DNA of 64,000 nt, taken from contig NZ_JAPLET010000026.1 of NCBI RefSeq assembly GCF_026391055.1, positions 124,001 to 188,000 of the forward strand. The letters run 5' to 3'. Numbering within the stretch: the stretch's first letter is position 1; every line of letters starts with the position of its first letter. The stretch is from Spirosoma sp. (GTDB taxonomy: Bacteria > Bacteroidota > Bacteroidia > Cytophagales > Spirosomataceae). Position numbers and translations under genes: made by a program. Of the stretch, positions 25,285-34,795 are shown one piece after another. The notes under the pieces were generated by a model, which was not told the origin of the DNA, did not search any database, and saw only the letters and a list, made by a program, of their open reading frames with translations.

Positions 25285-26667
25285 ATGAATCAACAGGAAA
25301 TTCAAAGCGTTAAACAGCGCTTCGGCATAATCGGTAATGCGTCCGGCCTTAACTACGCCATTAACGTGGCCATGCAGGTATCGGCAACGGACCTCACCGT
25401 GCTCATTACGGGCGAAAGTGGAAGTGGTAAAGAATCGTTTTCAAAGATAATCCATAGCCTGAGCGCCCGTAAACATGGTCAGTTTATTGCCATCAACTGC
25501 GGAGCCATTCCAGAAGGTACCATCGACTCCGAACTGTTTGGTCATGAAAAGGGCTCATTTACCGGTGCAGTAGACTCCCGGAAAGGCTATTTCGAAACCA
25601 CCAACGGGGGAACCATCTTTCTCGACGAAATCGGCGAAATGCCCTTGGGTACCCAGGCCCGACTCCTGCGTGTACTTGAAAATGGGGAATTTATCCGCGT
25701 AGGTTCATCCAAGACACAAAAGACGGATGTGCGGGTTGTGGCGGCCACAAACGTAAATCTGATGGAAGCGGTTGAGAAGGGCAAGTTTCGGGAAGACCTA
25801 TATTACCGGCTCAATACGGTCCCTATCTTTGTCCCGCCCCTCCGCGAACGCGGCAACGACATCGAGCTGCTGTTTCGTAAGTTCACCACCGATTTCGCCG
25901 AACGTTACCGAATTAAACCGCTTCAGCTTACCGAAGGAGCCAAGCAGGTACTGATCAGTTACCCGTTTCCGGGTAATATTCGTCAGTTGAAGAATATCGC
26001 CGAGCAGGTGTCTATCCTTGAGTCGGAGCAGAACAAACCCATCGAAGCCGAGACGTTGTCAAAATACCTGCCTCAACCGCAGCAAAGTAACCGGACCTTA
26101 GCCTTGTTTCCACAGGCTAATGGAGGAAATGGTGCCGACAATTTCTCCGAACGAGATCTGCTTTATAAAGTTTTGTTCGACATGCGCCGGGATGTGAACG
26201 ATCTGAAAAAGCTCGTTCGCGACGTCCTGATGGGCAACGAACAGGACAGCGATCATATCCTGCATACACATAAAGACCTGTTCGACTCCATTTCACCTGA
26301 TGGTGACAACCGGCCGTTAACCGATACCAACATTACGCGTCTGCTACCGGCCGTTAATGGTACAATTCGAACGGATACCCCTCCGCCCCGAACGGCTGTG
26401 CCACCTTCCGAAACCTACGGCAGTCACCCGCCTGTACAGATTTTCGATGATGTTGACGGCGACATCAACGACTTAACCGAAGTGGAAGATGTTACGCACG
26501 AAACCGAAGAAGACGACTCGCTCTCGCTCGAACGCCAGGAGAAAGAAATGATATTAAAAGCCCTCCGGCGCAACAATAACAAACGGAAATACGCTGCTCA
26601 GGCACTCGGCATCTCGGAGCGCACGTTATACCGGAAAATCAAACAGTATGAAATTGATGAAGAATAA
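25285..26667 (+). CDS. Sigma-54-dependent transcriptional activator without sensory domain
   Basis: The 460-residue protein starts almost directly with the AAA+ domain: Walker A GESGSGKE (residues 43-50), the sigma-54 contact loop as GSFTGA (about 90-95; the usual form is GAFTGA), Walker B TIFLDEIGEM (about 110-119), and the arginine-finger region REDLYYRLNTVP. A variable, acidic linker (residues ~270-420) leads to a C-terminal Fis-type helix-turn-helix (KRKYAAQALGISERTLYRKIKQYEI). No receiver, GAF or PAS domain is present, so regulation must come from elsewhere. It leads into lptE-like, TPR and secG genes, an order I recall from other Bacteroidota. Confidence 0.9.
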   Translation: MNQQEIQSVKQRFGIIGNASGLNYAINVAMQVSATDLTVLITGESGSGKESFSKIIHSLSARKHGQFIAINCGAIPEGTIDSELFGHEKGSFTGAVDSRKGYFETTNGGTIFLDEIGEMPLGTQARLLRVLENGEFIRVGSSKTQKTDVRVVAATNVNLMEAVEKGKFREDLYYRLNTVPIFVPPLRERGNDIELLFRKFTTDFAERYRIKPLQLTEGAKQVLISYPFPGNIRQLKNIAEQVSILESEQNKPIEAETLSKYLPQPQQSNRTLALFPQANGGNGADNFSERDLLYKVLFDMRRDVNDLKKLVRDVLMGNEQDSDHILHTHKDLFDSISPDGDNRPLTDTNITRLLPAVNGTIRTDTPPPRTAVPPSETYGSHPPVQIFDDVDGDINDLTEVEDVTHETEEDDSLSLERQEKEMILKALRRNNNKRKYAAQALGISERTLYRKIKQYEIDEE

Positions 26668-26674
26668 TTTTCTA

Positions 26675-27223
26675 ATGAATAATGGAAAATGGATAGTGAA
26701 TAATCCTAAGGGGTGGATGTCGTTTTTGTTTTATACATTATTCATTCTCCATTGTACATTATTCCTTTCCTCCTGCGGAGTGTATTCATTCACGGGCACG
26801 ACCCTTTCACCCGATATTAAAACGGTTACTGTAAATAATTTTGTGCTGGCTACAGCGGGCGGCCCGGCCAACCTGCCCCTGACGTTTAATGAAAAACTGA
26901 AAGAATATTACCAGCGGTATACCAGCTTAAAAGTTGTCCCGAACAACGGCGATATGGTACTGGAAGGTAATATTACGGGGTATGACCTGCTGGCCGTTGC
27001 TCCAACAGCTCAGGACCAGGCGGGCGTTAACCGACTACAGATCACTGTGTTGGCTCGGTTCTACAACAATAAAGACGAAAGCAAGAATTTCGAACAATCC
27101 TTTTCCTTTTATCAGGACTTCCCGCAGGGGCAAACATTAAGTCAAAATGAAAGCCGTCTGGTGCCGAAAATTTTGGACCAGATTGTACTAGATATATTTA
27201 ATAAAACAGCGGCCGACTGGTAA
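26675..27223 (+). CDS. LptE-like outer-membrane lipoprotein
   Basis: The mature protein starts at the Cys of LFLSSCGVYSFTG and contains TTLSPDIKTVTVNNF, KLKEYYQRYTSL, GDMVLEGNITGYDL and a helical C-terminus, as in Bacteroidota LptE-like proteins that partner LptD to insert lipopolysaccharide. ATGs at 26648, 26657, 26675 and 26717 could start it; 26675 is the first after the regulator's stop and gives 182 residues with a charged N-terminus. The DNA for the start and the hydrophobic signal core is an ATTATTCATT-type palindrome (26677-26764), so the signal peptide is repeat-derived. It probably shares an mRNA with the regulator. Confidence 0.8.
   Translation: MNNGKWIVNNPKGWMSFLFYTLFILHCTLFLSSCGVYSFTGTTLSPDIKTVTVNNFVLATAGGPANLPLTFNEKLKEYYQRYTSLKVVPNNGDMVLEGNITGYDLLAVAPTAQDQAGVNRLQITVLARFYNNKDESKNFEQSFSFYQDFPQGQTLSQNESRLVPKILDQIVLDIFNKTAADW
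26677..26764. repeat. ATTATTCATT-type palindrome encoding the signal peptide of the LptE-like protein
   Basis: Left arm 26677-26704 (GAATAATGG...TGAATAAT) pairs with right arm 26737-26764 (ATTATTCATTCTCCATTGTA, continuing to ATTATTC) over nearly its whole length. The right arm, read in frame, encodes LFILHCTLF, the hydrophobic core of the lipoprotein signal peptide. It shares words with the elements at 25179-25275 and 30001-30096. Confidence 0.75.
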
Positions 27224-27340
27224 AAAGTTACCATCCGCACGAATGATTTACGCAGTAATGAAGTACTTTCGCATGGTTGTTCTTCGGCAAAGTCTGCGAA
27301 AGCAACTCACCAATATAAACTGTAAATCGTAACTTAATTC

Positions 27341-28195
27341 GTGCTTCCACTCGACAAAGAAACATTTTCGTATTGGGTCACTCACCCCGATGACCTTGCC
27401 CCTACCGACTTCACTCAACTTCAGGAAAGTCTGGCCGTATATCCCTACTGCCAAACCTTGCATACATTGACCGCTAAGGCCGCGTCGATTCATCAACGGG
27501 GCCAAGCTGTATCTTATGTGCGGCTAGCAGCAGCGCACGCCTTAAGCCGTAATGCCCTCCGAAAGTTAATCGACAACGAATTTCAGTGGTCCGAAAACCT
27601 ACTGACTAAGTTGAATGAACTGTCGGCCAAACATGTTCCAATTCCCGACGATTATCAGCAGGAAAGTTATGCACTTTTTAAATCGAGAGTGGGCCTGAGC
27701 AACGGCTTTCCTAAATTGGCGCTCTTACAACTACCCAGCCAGTACGACGGCTCTGCAGCTAAAGAACAAACAGAAACTCTTCCCACAATACCAACACCTG
27801 AAGACCCTACACTGGTCGAAGCAAATTTGAAAAATGACCTTGAACAGATTGCAGAAGCGGCACCCAGCCAACCCATTCTCTCTGCAGCTGATATTGAACG
27901 CCAACGTCAACTTGATCTGATTGACAGCTTTATAAAGAAAGAACCTCGCATATCGCCAGTACGTGTCAAGCCGGGCGAAGTGCTTGAACAGGAAGATTTG
28001 ACGAAGCGTAACAAGCCTGTTGTGGGTAGCCTGGTGACAGAAAGTTTTGCCAAAATTCTTGAGAAGCAGGGTAAAATAGATAAGGCTGTCGAAATCTATA
28101 AGAAGCTGATGGTGAAAAACCCAGAAAAAAACGCGTACTTTGCGGCAAAAATCAGTGAATTAAAAAACGCAGCAGAGGGATCAACTGAGTCTTAA
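27341..28195 (+). CDS. TPR-like protein of unknown function, conserved next to secG
   Basis: This 284-residue soluble protein begins at a GTG. The N-terminal ~130 residues are helical and contain YPYCQTLHTLTAKAA and ALSRNALRKLIDN; a Pro/Glu-rich linker follows; the C-terminus (SLVTESFAKILEKQGKIDKAVEIYKKLM, split here only in description) is a tetratricopeptide-type repeat ending YFAAKISELKN. I know such proteins only as hypothetical neighbours of secG in Bacteroidota. It sits 117 bases after the LptE-like gene and 58 before secG. A scaffold role in the envelope or secretion machinery is possible but unproven. Confidence 0.75.
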   Translation: MLPLDKETFSYWVTHPDDLAPTDFTQLQESLAVYPYCQTLHTLTAKAASIHQRGQAVSYVRLAAAHALSRNALRKLIDNEFQWSENLLTKLNELSAKHVPIPDDYQQESYALFKSRVGLSNGFPKLALLQLPSQYDGSAAKEQTETLPTIPTPEDPTLVEANLKNDLEQIAEAAPSQPILSAADIERQRQLDLIDSFIKKEPRISPVRVKPGEVLEQEDLTKRNKPVVGSLVTESFAKILEKQGKIDKAVEIYKKLMVKNPEKNAYFAAKISELKNAAEGSTES

Positions 28196-28253
28196 CTAAC
28201 TGCTGGCACCTATTTTGTATTTACTCTTAACTGTTTAACGCACCGGCGACCCG

Positions 28254-28673
28254 GTGACAACCGAATTCATGGTAACGGCAACTATTGTCATCATTTGTAT
28301 CCTCACCGTTCTTCTGATTCTTATCGTACTTGTTCAGAACTCAAAAGGCGGAGGACTGGCCGGCGAATTTGGAGGCTTAGGCTCTAACCAACTCATGGGC
28401 GTAAAGAAAACCACCGATCTGCTCGAGCAGATCACGTGGGGTCTTGGCATCGGCGTTATGGTGCTGTCGATGGCATCGTACATCATGATCGATCGTAATC
28501 AGGCTACCGGCATCAACAGTGCAAACGTAGATCGTGCACAAACACAAACCTTACCGGGCGCTGCCGCCCCAACACCTGCCCCGAGTGCAGCAAATGGTGC
28601 GGCTCCAAGTCAGGCAGTTCCAGGTGCAGCCACACCCGGAGCTTCTACTTCGGCGTTAACGCCCCAGAAGTAA
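28254..28673 (+). CDS. secG: Preprotein translocase subunit SecG
   Basis: The protein has two membrane segments (residues ~8-28 and ~58-80) linked by the SecG loop VLVQNSKGGGLAGEFGGLG, which joins SecY and SecE in the inner-membrane translocon. The C-terminal tail after the second segment is long and Ala/Pro/Thr-rich (about 50 residues, PGAAAPTPAPSAANGA-like), as is common in Bacteroidota. The GTG at 28254 is used here; an ATG at 28269 would shorten it by five residues. A strong terminator follows directly, closing the regulator-lptE-TPR-secG group. Confidence 0.93.
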   Translation: MTTEFMVTATIVIICILTVLLILIVLVQNSKGGGLAGEFGGLGSNQLMGVKKTTDLLEQITWGLGIGVMVLSMASYIMIDRNQATGINSANVDRAQTQTLPGAAAPTPAPSAANGAAPSQAVPGAATPGASTSALTPQK

Positions 28674-28688
28674 CGTTTGGCAAAAACG

Positions 28689-28740
28689 ACAAAAACACAA
28701 AAAGCCATACCTTTTCGGGTATGGCTTTTTGTGTTTTTGT
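28689..28740. terminator. Bidirectional terminator between secG and a convergent gene
   Basis: The arms 28689-28711 and 28718-28740 are perfect 23-base reverse complements around the loop TTTTCG. The stem core (GCCATACC) is flanked by A/T runs, giving a U-tract on either strand. It separates secG (plus) from the convergent unknown gene at 28744-29451 (minus). Confidence 0.92.
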
Positions 28741-28743
28741 TCA

Positions 28744-29451
28744 CTAGGCCACAGCCTGGGCCAGTAACTGGCGGGCAATAGGTAATAACGTTTCCTGTAC
28801 AGGGTATAATCTTTTGCTTTCCAGCATAAACGTTGCCGGATTAGGCATATGCCGGTGACGACGAATCAAATCAAGTTTAATGTTCTCGAAGGTGTTAGCC
28901 AGACTTTTCCGGACAGCCTCTACGAAGCGTAGTTGAATCAAACGACCACCCGGCTCCTGGTCTGAGTACAACGTCATGCAGAAGTAGTAAACCTGCATTT
29001 CAGCCTGATTACTGGCGTGTAAAAAAAGATAACCTTCTTCTGGCCTCAGGGGCAGCAGACCCACCGGCGCTAACGTCAGCGATTTGGCAATATCGGCCCA
29101 TCGCTGCTGGCCCTCGGTTAGCATGGCCTGAAAACGGGGCAGGGCAAAATCCATTATGGCATCCATCTCTGCCATTAATGCAGAGTCCGTTACCTCGGAT
29201 TTATATTCGATTCTGGGCGGTGGACCAGTAACTCGGCTGACACGTTTGGGGAACGCAGCATTTAACGTACCTTTGCCCCTCGAAAAATGAATACCAGCGT
29301 TGTAATGGCTGCGTAATTCAGGTAAATCCGGCCAAAGTTTGTGTTCTACAAAGTTCTGCTGAACAGCCTGTAGGTATGCCAAGACGACATATTTCTGATA
29401 TTCGGCATCAAGCCAATTTTGCGTAAACCAGTCGGGTTGTAATTTTTTCAT
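28744..29451 (-). CDS. Conserved-looking soluble protein of unknown function
   Basis: This 235-residue protein has no signal peptide, membrane segment or motif that I recognise. It begins MKKLQPDWFTQNWLDAEYQKY, is rich in aromatic residues and helices, and contains RVTGPPPRIEYKSEV, GLLPLRPEEGYLFL and FENIKLDLIRRHRH. The composition matches neighbouring genes, so it is probably a resident gene. It is divergent from groES (248-base gap) and convergent with secG. A link to either cannot be shown. Confidence 0.7.
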   Translation of the reverse strand: MKKLQPDWFTQNWLDAEYQKYVVLAYLQAVQQNFVEHKLWPDLPELRSHYNAGIHFSRGKGTLNAAFPKRVSRVTGPPPRIEYKSEVTDSALMAEMDAIMDFALPRFQAMLTEGQQRWADIAKSLTLAPVGLLPLRPEEGYLFLHASNQAEMQVYYFCMTLYSDQEPGGRLIQLRFVEAVRKSLANTFENIKLDLIRRHRHMPNPATFMLESKRLYPVQETLLPIARQLLAQAVA

Positions 29452-29508
29452 AAACTGTAAAAATTCATTCTCAGGTATATGCTTTTGTTAAACTAACAAA
29501 CAGGCGGC

Positions 29509-29614
29509 AAACTGCCAAATTCTATACGCTCAATTTGCTAAGGCAACCGAAGGAAATTTAGCTAAAGATGAGAATGGCAGTATGTCAGGCAGAAACCTGA
29601 AAATTTGGCAGTTT
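29509..29614. promoter_or_regulatory. Inverted pair and repeated TTGGCA words upstream of groES
   Basis: In the 248-base gap before groES, AAACTGCCAAATT (29509-29521) and its exact complement AATTTGGCAGTTT (29602-29614) form a 13-base inverted pair about 80 bases apart. TTGGCA recurs at 29605 and 29621, with TTGGCG at 29633. No CIRCE-type operator (TTAGCACTC-N9-GAGTGCTAA) is visible. The pair could be operator half-sites for a chaperone regulator; this is speculative. Confidence 0.3.
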
Positions 29615-29699
29615 ACGGCATTGGCACAGTAATTGGCGGTCCAGAATCGTCGTGTACGTAAAAACACAAACAGTTTAAAACCTTAATCAACTCATTATC

Positions 29700-29996
29700 A
29701 TGGTAGCAGAAACGGAAAGCGTTAAAGTAAACGTGAAACCGCTGGCCGACCGGGTGCTGGTAGAAGCAGCCCCTGCCGAAGAAAAAACCTCGTTTGGTAT
29801 TATTATCCCAGACACGGCAAAAGAAAAACCCCAGCGTGGTACGGTCGTCGCCGTTGGTGCAGGCAAGAAAGATGAGCCTCTTACGGTTCAGGTGGGCGAC
29901 ACAGTTTTGTATGGCAAATATGCTGGTACAGAAATCACTGTCGATGGTAAAGAATACCTCATCATGCGTGAATCAGACATTTTCGCAATCCTTTAA
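29700..29996 (+). CDS. groES: Co-chaperonin GroES
   Basis: The 98-residue product is a full Gro[24 protein letters not shown] (mobile loop region, described as one block), [36 protein letters not shown] and the C-terminal [13 protein letters not shown]. It forms the heptameric lid of the GroEL folding chamber in the cytoplasm. groEL follows after 111 bases that contain a palindromic repeat, an unusually long gap for this pair. Confidence 0.97.
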   Translation: MVAETESVKVNVKPLADRVLVEAAPAEEKTSFGIIIPDTAKEKPQRGTVVAVGAGKKDEPLTVQVGDTVLYGKYAGTEITVDGKEYLIMRESDIFAIL

Positions 29997-30000
29997 TCTT

Positions 30001-31745
<1,745 letters not shown>

Positions 31746-31795
31746 TCTGAACCGCGTTTTTTTTTGATTTTAAGGATTTTCTTGATTGTTGCAAA

Positions 31796-31825
31796 AGCGC
31801 CCTTGATCGTCAGATTTGGGGCGCT
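31796..31825 (+). terminator. Possible terminator after groEL
   Basis: AGCGCCC (31796-31802) and GGGCGCT (31819-31825) form a 7-bp GC-rich stem with a 16-base loop, about 50 bases after the groEL stop. A weak T-rich stretch follows. A run of nine T lies between the stop codon and the hairpin. Confidence 0.4.
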
Positions 31826-31910
31826 CTGCTTTACTGTCTTTGGCGAGTGAATAAATGGCGTACGTCAATCAGAAATTAAATTTCTTTCAGTTATTTACTT
31901 CTTATCTATA

Positions 31911-32339
31911 ATGGCTATGAAATTTTCATTTTTGACTGAAAGTATCGCACAGAGTTCCGGCCTTGCATTTGTCAGAATTATTGTCGGTTTGCTGCTACTC
32001 TACCATGGGTGGGAAGTATTTGAAGGTGCCAAAATGGATGAGTATGCAACATGGGATGTTTTTAAGAAATCCTCCTACCCATTGTTAATGGTGTACCTTG
32101 GCAAAGGATCTGAACTGTTGGCAGGAGGACTACTTACAATAGGCTTGTTGACCAGAATTGCCTGTCTCATTATCATTGGGACCATGCTTTATATAGCCTT
32201 TTTCATAGGCCACGGACAAATCTGGTATGAGGATCAGCACCCCTTCTTATTTGTCCTTCTTGCGTTGATCTTCTTTTTTATCGGGCCGGGTAGATGGAGT
32301 ATAGACGCCGTACTGTGGGGTCATTCCGGAAAGAAATAA
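31911..32339 (+). CDS. DoxX-family membrane protein
   Basis: This 142-residue inner-membrane protein has four hydrophobic segments in the DoxX arrangement: LAFVRIIVGLLLLYHGWEVF, YPLLMVYLGKGSELLAGGLL, TRIACLIIIGTMLYIAFF and FLFVLLALIFFFIGPGRWSID. DoxX-like proteins are linked to quinone/thiosulfate oxidation or oxidative-stress membrane complexes, but most have no assigned activity. It stands alone after groEL. Confidence 0.85.
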   Translation: MAMKFSFLTESIAQSSGLAFVRIIVGLLLLYHGWEVFEGAKMDEYATWDVFKKSSYPLLMVYLGKGSELLAGGLLTIGLLTRIACLIIIGTMLYIAFFIGHGQIWYEDQHPFLFVLLALIFFFIGPGRWSIDAVLWGHSGKK

Positions 32340-32403
32340 ATGTAAGAATGAGCGCTGGCTTAGCTATTCGAAACGGGTAATTTTCAAAGTTTAGGCAAAC
32401 AAA

Positions 32404-32432
32404 AAAGCCAAGCGAGACACTCTCTTGGCTTT
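32404..32432 (+). terminator. Rho-independent-like hairpin after the DoxX gene
   Basis: AAAGCCAAG-C-GAGA (32404-32417) pairs with TCTCTTGGCTTT (32421-32432), a 12-bp stem with one bulged C and a 3-base loop. A-rich and T-rich flanks are present. Downstream, 32440-32630 is a markedly AT-rich, gene-free stretch before the lolD-like stop codon. Confidence 0.6.
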
Positions 32433-32634
32433 CTGATTTACTCAACGTTATGAAAAACTTTTCTTTTCGACACAATAATAAAACAAAATTATCGAAAATT
32501 GATTCTTTCTCTTAAATATTTTTTATATAAAAATTAAAATGGCTGATTAACAGACATTTGCACACAAAAAAATACTTAAGCATGAAATTCAAAATAAGTA
32601 CATATACTTAAACTAACCATTCGCTACTTCCTCG

Positions 32635-33297
32635 TTACGTGAACAAAAGTCCATCTCTAATCGTCACGGTTCGGTCGGCGAGGGATGCCAGCGCTTCGTT
32701 GTGTGTTACTATTATGAATGTTTGGCCGAGTTCGTCACGAAGTCGAAAAAACAGTTGATGCAGTTCTTCGGCGTTGCGCGAATCAAGGTTTCCGCTGGGT
32801 TCATCGGCAAAGACAATAGCGGGTTCATTGATCAGTGCGCGCGCTACCGCAGCCCGTTGCTGTTCCCCTCCTGATAATTGTGACGGTAGGTTCGTCAGAC
32901 GATGTTCTAAACCGAGTGTTGTCAGTAAATCCTGGGCACGTTGCCGAACAGCTCGCTCATCTTTACCAGCGATAAACCCTGGCAGACACACATTTTCCAG
33001 CGCTGTAAATTCGGGGAGGAGGTTGTTAAACTGAAAAACGAACCCAATACGCTCATTTCTGAACTGTGCCAGTTGCCGGTCGTTGAGTGTGAACACATTT
33101 TGTCCGGCAATATGTAATGTACCGGAGTCAGGCCGATCGAGCGTACCAAGAATCTGAAGTAGCGTTGTTTTACCAGCACCCGATGCACCCACAATGGAAA
33201 CTACTTCCCCGGATTCGATGGCTAAATTTATGCCTTTAAGTACGGGAAGATCGCCGTAGTTCCGGCGTATATCGGTCGTTTGAAGAAGAGAACTCAT
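32635..33297 (-). CDS. LolD-like ABC transporter ATPase
   Basis: This 220-residue ATPase has Walker [13 protein letters not shown]-loop region [18 protein letters not shown], signature [15 protein letters not shown], Walker [13 protein letters not shown] and switch His in [20 protein letters not shown] and the [10 protein letters not shown] stretch are typical of LolD/MacB-type ATPases that energise FtsX-like permeases in lipoprotein sorting. A matching LolC/E-like permease is at 13942, about 18 kb away; the partner is inferred. The gene is divergent from sucC. Confidence 0.88.
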   Translation of the reverse strand: MSSLLQTTDIRRNYGDLPVLKGINLAIESGEVVSIVGASGAGKTTLLQILGTLDRPDSGTLHIAGQNVFTLNDRQLAQFRNERIGFVFQFNNLLPEFTALENVCLPGFIAGKDERAVRQRAQDLLTTLGLEHRLTNLPSQLSGGEQQRAAVARALINEPAIVFADEPSGNLDSRNAEELHQLFFRLRDELGQTFIIVTHNEALASLADRTVTIRDGLLFT

Positions 33298-33306
33298 GCT
33301 TAATGA

Positions 33307-33389
33307 TATATGATGAATGATAAGTGACGCGTAATGAATTGATATTTTAGCGACCTGCGTTTATCATTCATCATTCATCATTCATCATT
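33307..33389. repeat. ATCATTCATC-type palindrome between the lolD-like gene and sucC
   Basis: ATATATGATGAATGATAA (from 33307) faces GCGTTTATCATTCATCATTC and a further ATCATTCATCATT (33357-33389), itself a short tandem of ATTCATC. The core ATGATGAATGATAA is perfectly complementary. It fills the divergent intergenic region, so the promoters of both genes must lie in or next to it. Confidence 0.6.
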
Positions 33390-33445
33390 TCCTGTTAACT
33401 TGCCGCACAAAAATACGATTTCCAATCCTCCTTGTTGCAGTTGTC

Positions 33446-34663
33446 ATGAATATACACGAGTATCAGGGCAAAGAAATTCTCAAAAAGTACGGTGTCCGCA
33501 TTCAGGAGGGTATCGTTGCTGAGTCGCCCGAGAAAGCCGTTGAAGCCGCTAAACTCCTGATTGCCCAGTCTGGTCAGAAGTTTGTTGTGGTAAAGTCTCA
33601 AATTCACGCTGGTGGGCGCGGAAAAGGCCAAATCGTTGGTTCTGAACAACGTGGCGTGGCGTTAGCCAAGTCGGTCGATGCGGTTCGCGACATAACGAAA
33701 AACCTCATTGGCAACATACTGGTTACCCACCAGACGGGTCCGGAAGGCAAGCGGGTCAACAAAGTTCTGATCGCCGAGGATGTCTATTATCCTGGTCCTT
33801 CGGAGCCAAAGGAAATGTACATTGGCATCCTGCTCGACCGTACGAAAGCCTGCAACGTCATTATGGCCAGCACTGAAGGCGGTATGGACATTGAGGAAGT
33901 AGCCGAACATTCGCCCGAGAAAATTGTCAAAGAATGGATTGATCCGGCTGTTGGTCTACAACCATTCCAGGCTCGTAAAGTAGCTTTCGGACTTGGGCTG
34001 GAAGGCGAAGCGTTTAAAGAGATGGTTAAGTTCGTTACCGCTCTTTACAAAGCGTATGTCGATACAGATGCGTCGATGTTCGAGATCAACCCTGTGCTTA
34101 AAACGTCAGACAATAAAATTCTGGCCGTTGATGCAAAAGTGAACCTTGACGATAACGCACTATACCGTCACCTCGACCTGAAAGCTATGCGCGATCTGGC
34201 CGAAGAAGATCCCCTCGAAGTTGAAGCATCAGCCAACGACCTGAACTATGTGAAACTCGACGGTAACGTGGGTTGCATGGTAAACGGTGCTGGTTTGGCT
34301 ATGGCTACGATGGACATCATTAAACTGTCGGGTGGTGAACCCGCCAACTTCCTCGATGTTGGGGGTGGTGCAAATGCAAAAACCGTTGAGGCCGGTTTCC
34401 GGATCATCCTAAAAGATCCGAACGTCAAGGCTATCCTGATCAACATATTTGGTGGTATCGTTCGCTGCGACCGGGTGGCTACAGGTGTTGTAGAAGCTTA
34501 TAAAGCCATTGGCGACATACCCGTTCCGATCATCGTTCGTCTGCAAGGTACAAACGCAGAAGAGGGTGCCAGAATCATTGACGAATCAGGCCTGAAAGTA
34601 CAGTCGGCTGTTTTGCTGAAAGAAGCGGCTGAGAAAGTACGTCAGGTTGTAGAAGCCCTGTAA
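33446..34663 (+). CDS. sucC: Succinyl-CoA ligase (ADP-forming) beta subunit
   Basis: The 405-residue product is a complete SucC: MNIHEYQGKEILKKYGV, the ATP-grasp lysine region KSQIHAGGRGKGQIVGS, EINPVLKT, DVGGGANAKTVEAGF and NIFGGIVRCDRVATGVVEA (the power-helix loop facing the phosphohistidine of SucD). It catalyses succinyl-CoA + ADP + Pi to succinate + ATP in the TCA cycle. sucD is not adjacent, which is common in Bacteroidota. A repeat and a strong terminator follow the stop codon directly. Confidence 0.97.
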   Translation: MNIHEYQGKEILKKYGVRIQEGIVAESPEKAVEAAKLLIAQSGQKFVVVKSQIHAGGRGKGQIVGSEQRGVALAKSVDAVRDITKNLIGNILVTHQTGPEGKRVNKVLIAEDVYYPGPSEPKEMYIGILLDRTKACNVIMASTEGGMDIEEVAEHSPEKIVKEWIDPAVGLQPFQARKVAFGLGLEGEAFKEMVKFVTALYKAYVDTDASMFEINPVLKTSDNKILAVDAKVNLDDNALYRHLDLKAMRDLAEEDPLEVEASANDLNYVKLDGNVGCMVNGAGLAMATMDIIKLSGGEPANFLDVGGGANAKTVEAGFRIILKDPNVKAILINIFGGIVRCDRVATGVVEAYKAIGDIPVPIIVRLQGTNAEEGARIIDESGLKVQSAVLLKEAAEKVRQVVEAL

Positions 34664-34743
34664 TGTACCCGACAGCCTCTGACTGTCGGTGTGTAACAAG
34701 CTTATCTATTCTAGATACTGACAGCCAGAAGCTGTCGGGTACA
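34664..34743. repeat. GTACCCGACAGC palindrome after sucC
   Basis: Left arm 34664-34690 and right arm 34717-34743 are 27 bases with three mismatches, all compatible with G-U pairing. It begins at the sucC stop. Its inner GACAG...GAAG...CTGTC words are related to the small hairpins at 2276 and 61826. It precedes a separate, perfect terminator. Confidence 0.75.
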
Positions 34744-34745
34744 AA

Positions 34746-34779
34746 CAAAAAAGCCAGAGCGAAAACTCTGGCTTTTTTG
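34746..34779. terminator. Bidirectional terminator between sucC and the convergent M48 gene
   Basis: CAAAAAAGCCAGAG (34746-34759) and CTCTGGCTTTTTTG (34766-34779) are perfect 14-base reverse complements with loop CGAAAA. The A/T ends provide a U-tract in both directions, serving sucC and the convergent peptidase gene. Confidence 0.92.
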
Positions 34780-34795
34780 TTTATTAATCGCGAAA

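Noticed and set aside
29615-29645. TGGCAC...TTGG resembling a sigma-54 promoter before groES
   Set aside because: The -12 GC dinucleotide is not at the required spacing from the -24 GG, so the match is not good enough.
32440-32634. AT-rich stretch considered as a transferred segment or a small RNA gene
   Set aside because: It has no open frame, promoter, attachment site or stable fold visible; it is most simply an AT-rich intergenic region.
33357-33389. ATTCATC tandem considered as a CRISPR-like or VNTR array
   Set aside because: Only a few 7-base units without spacers, forming one arm of a palindrome.
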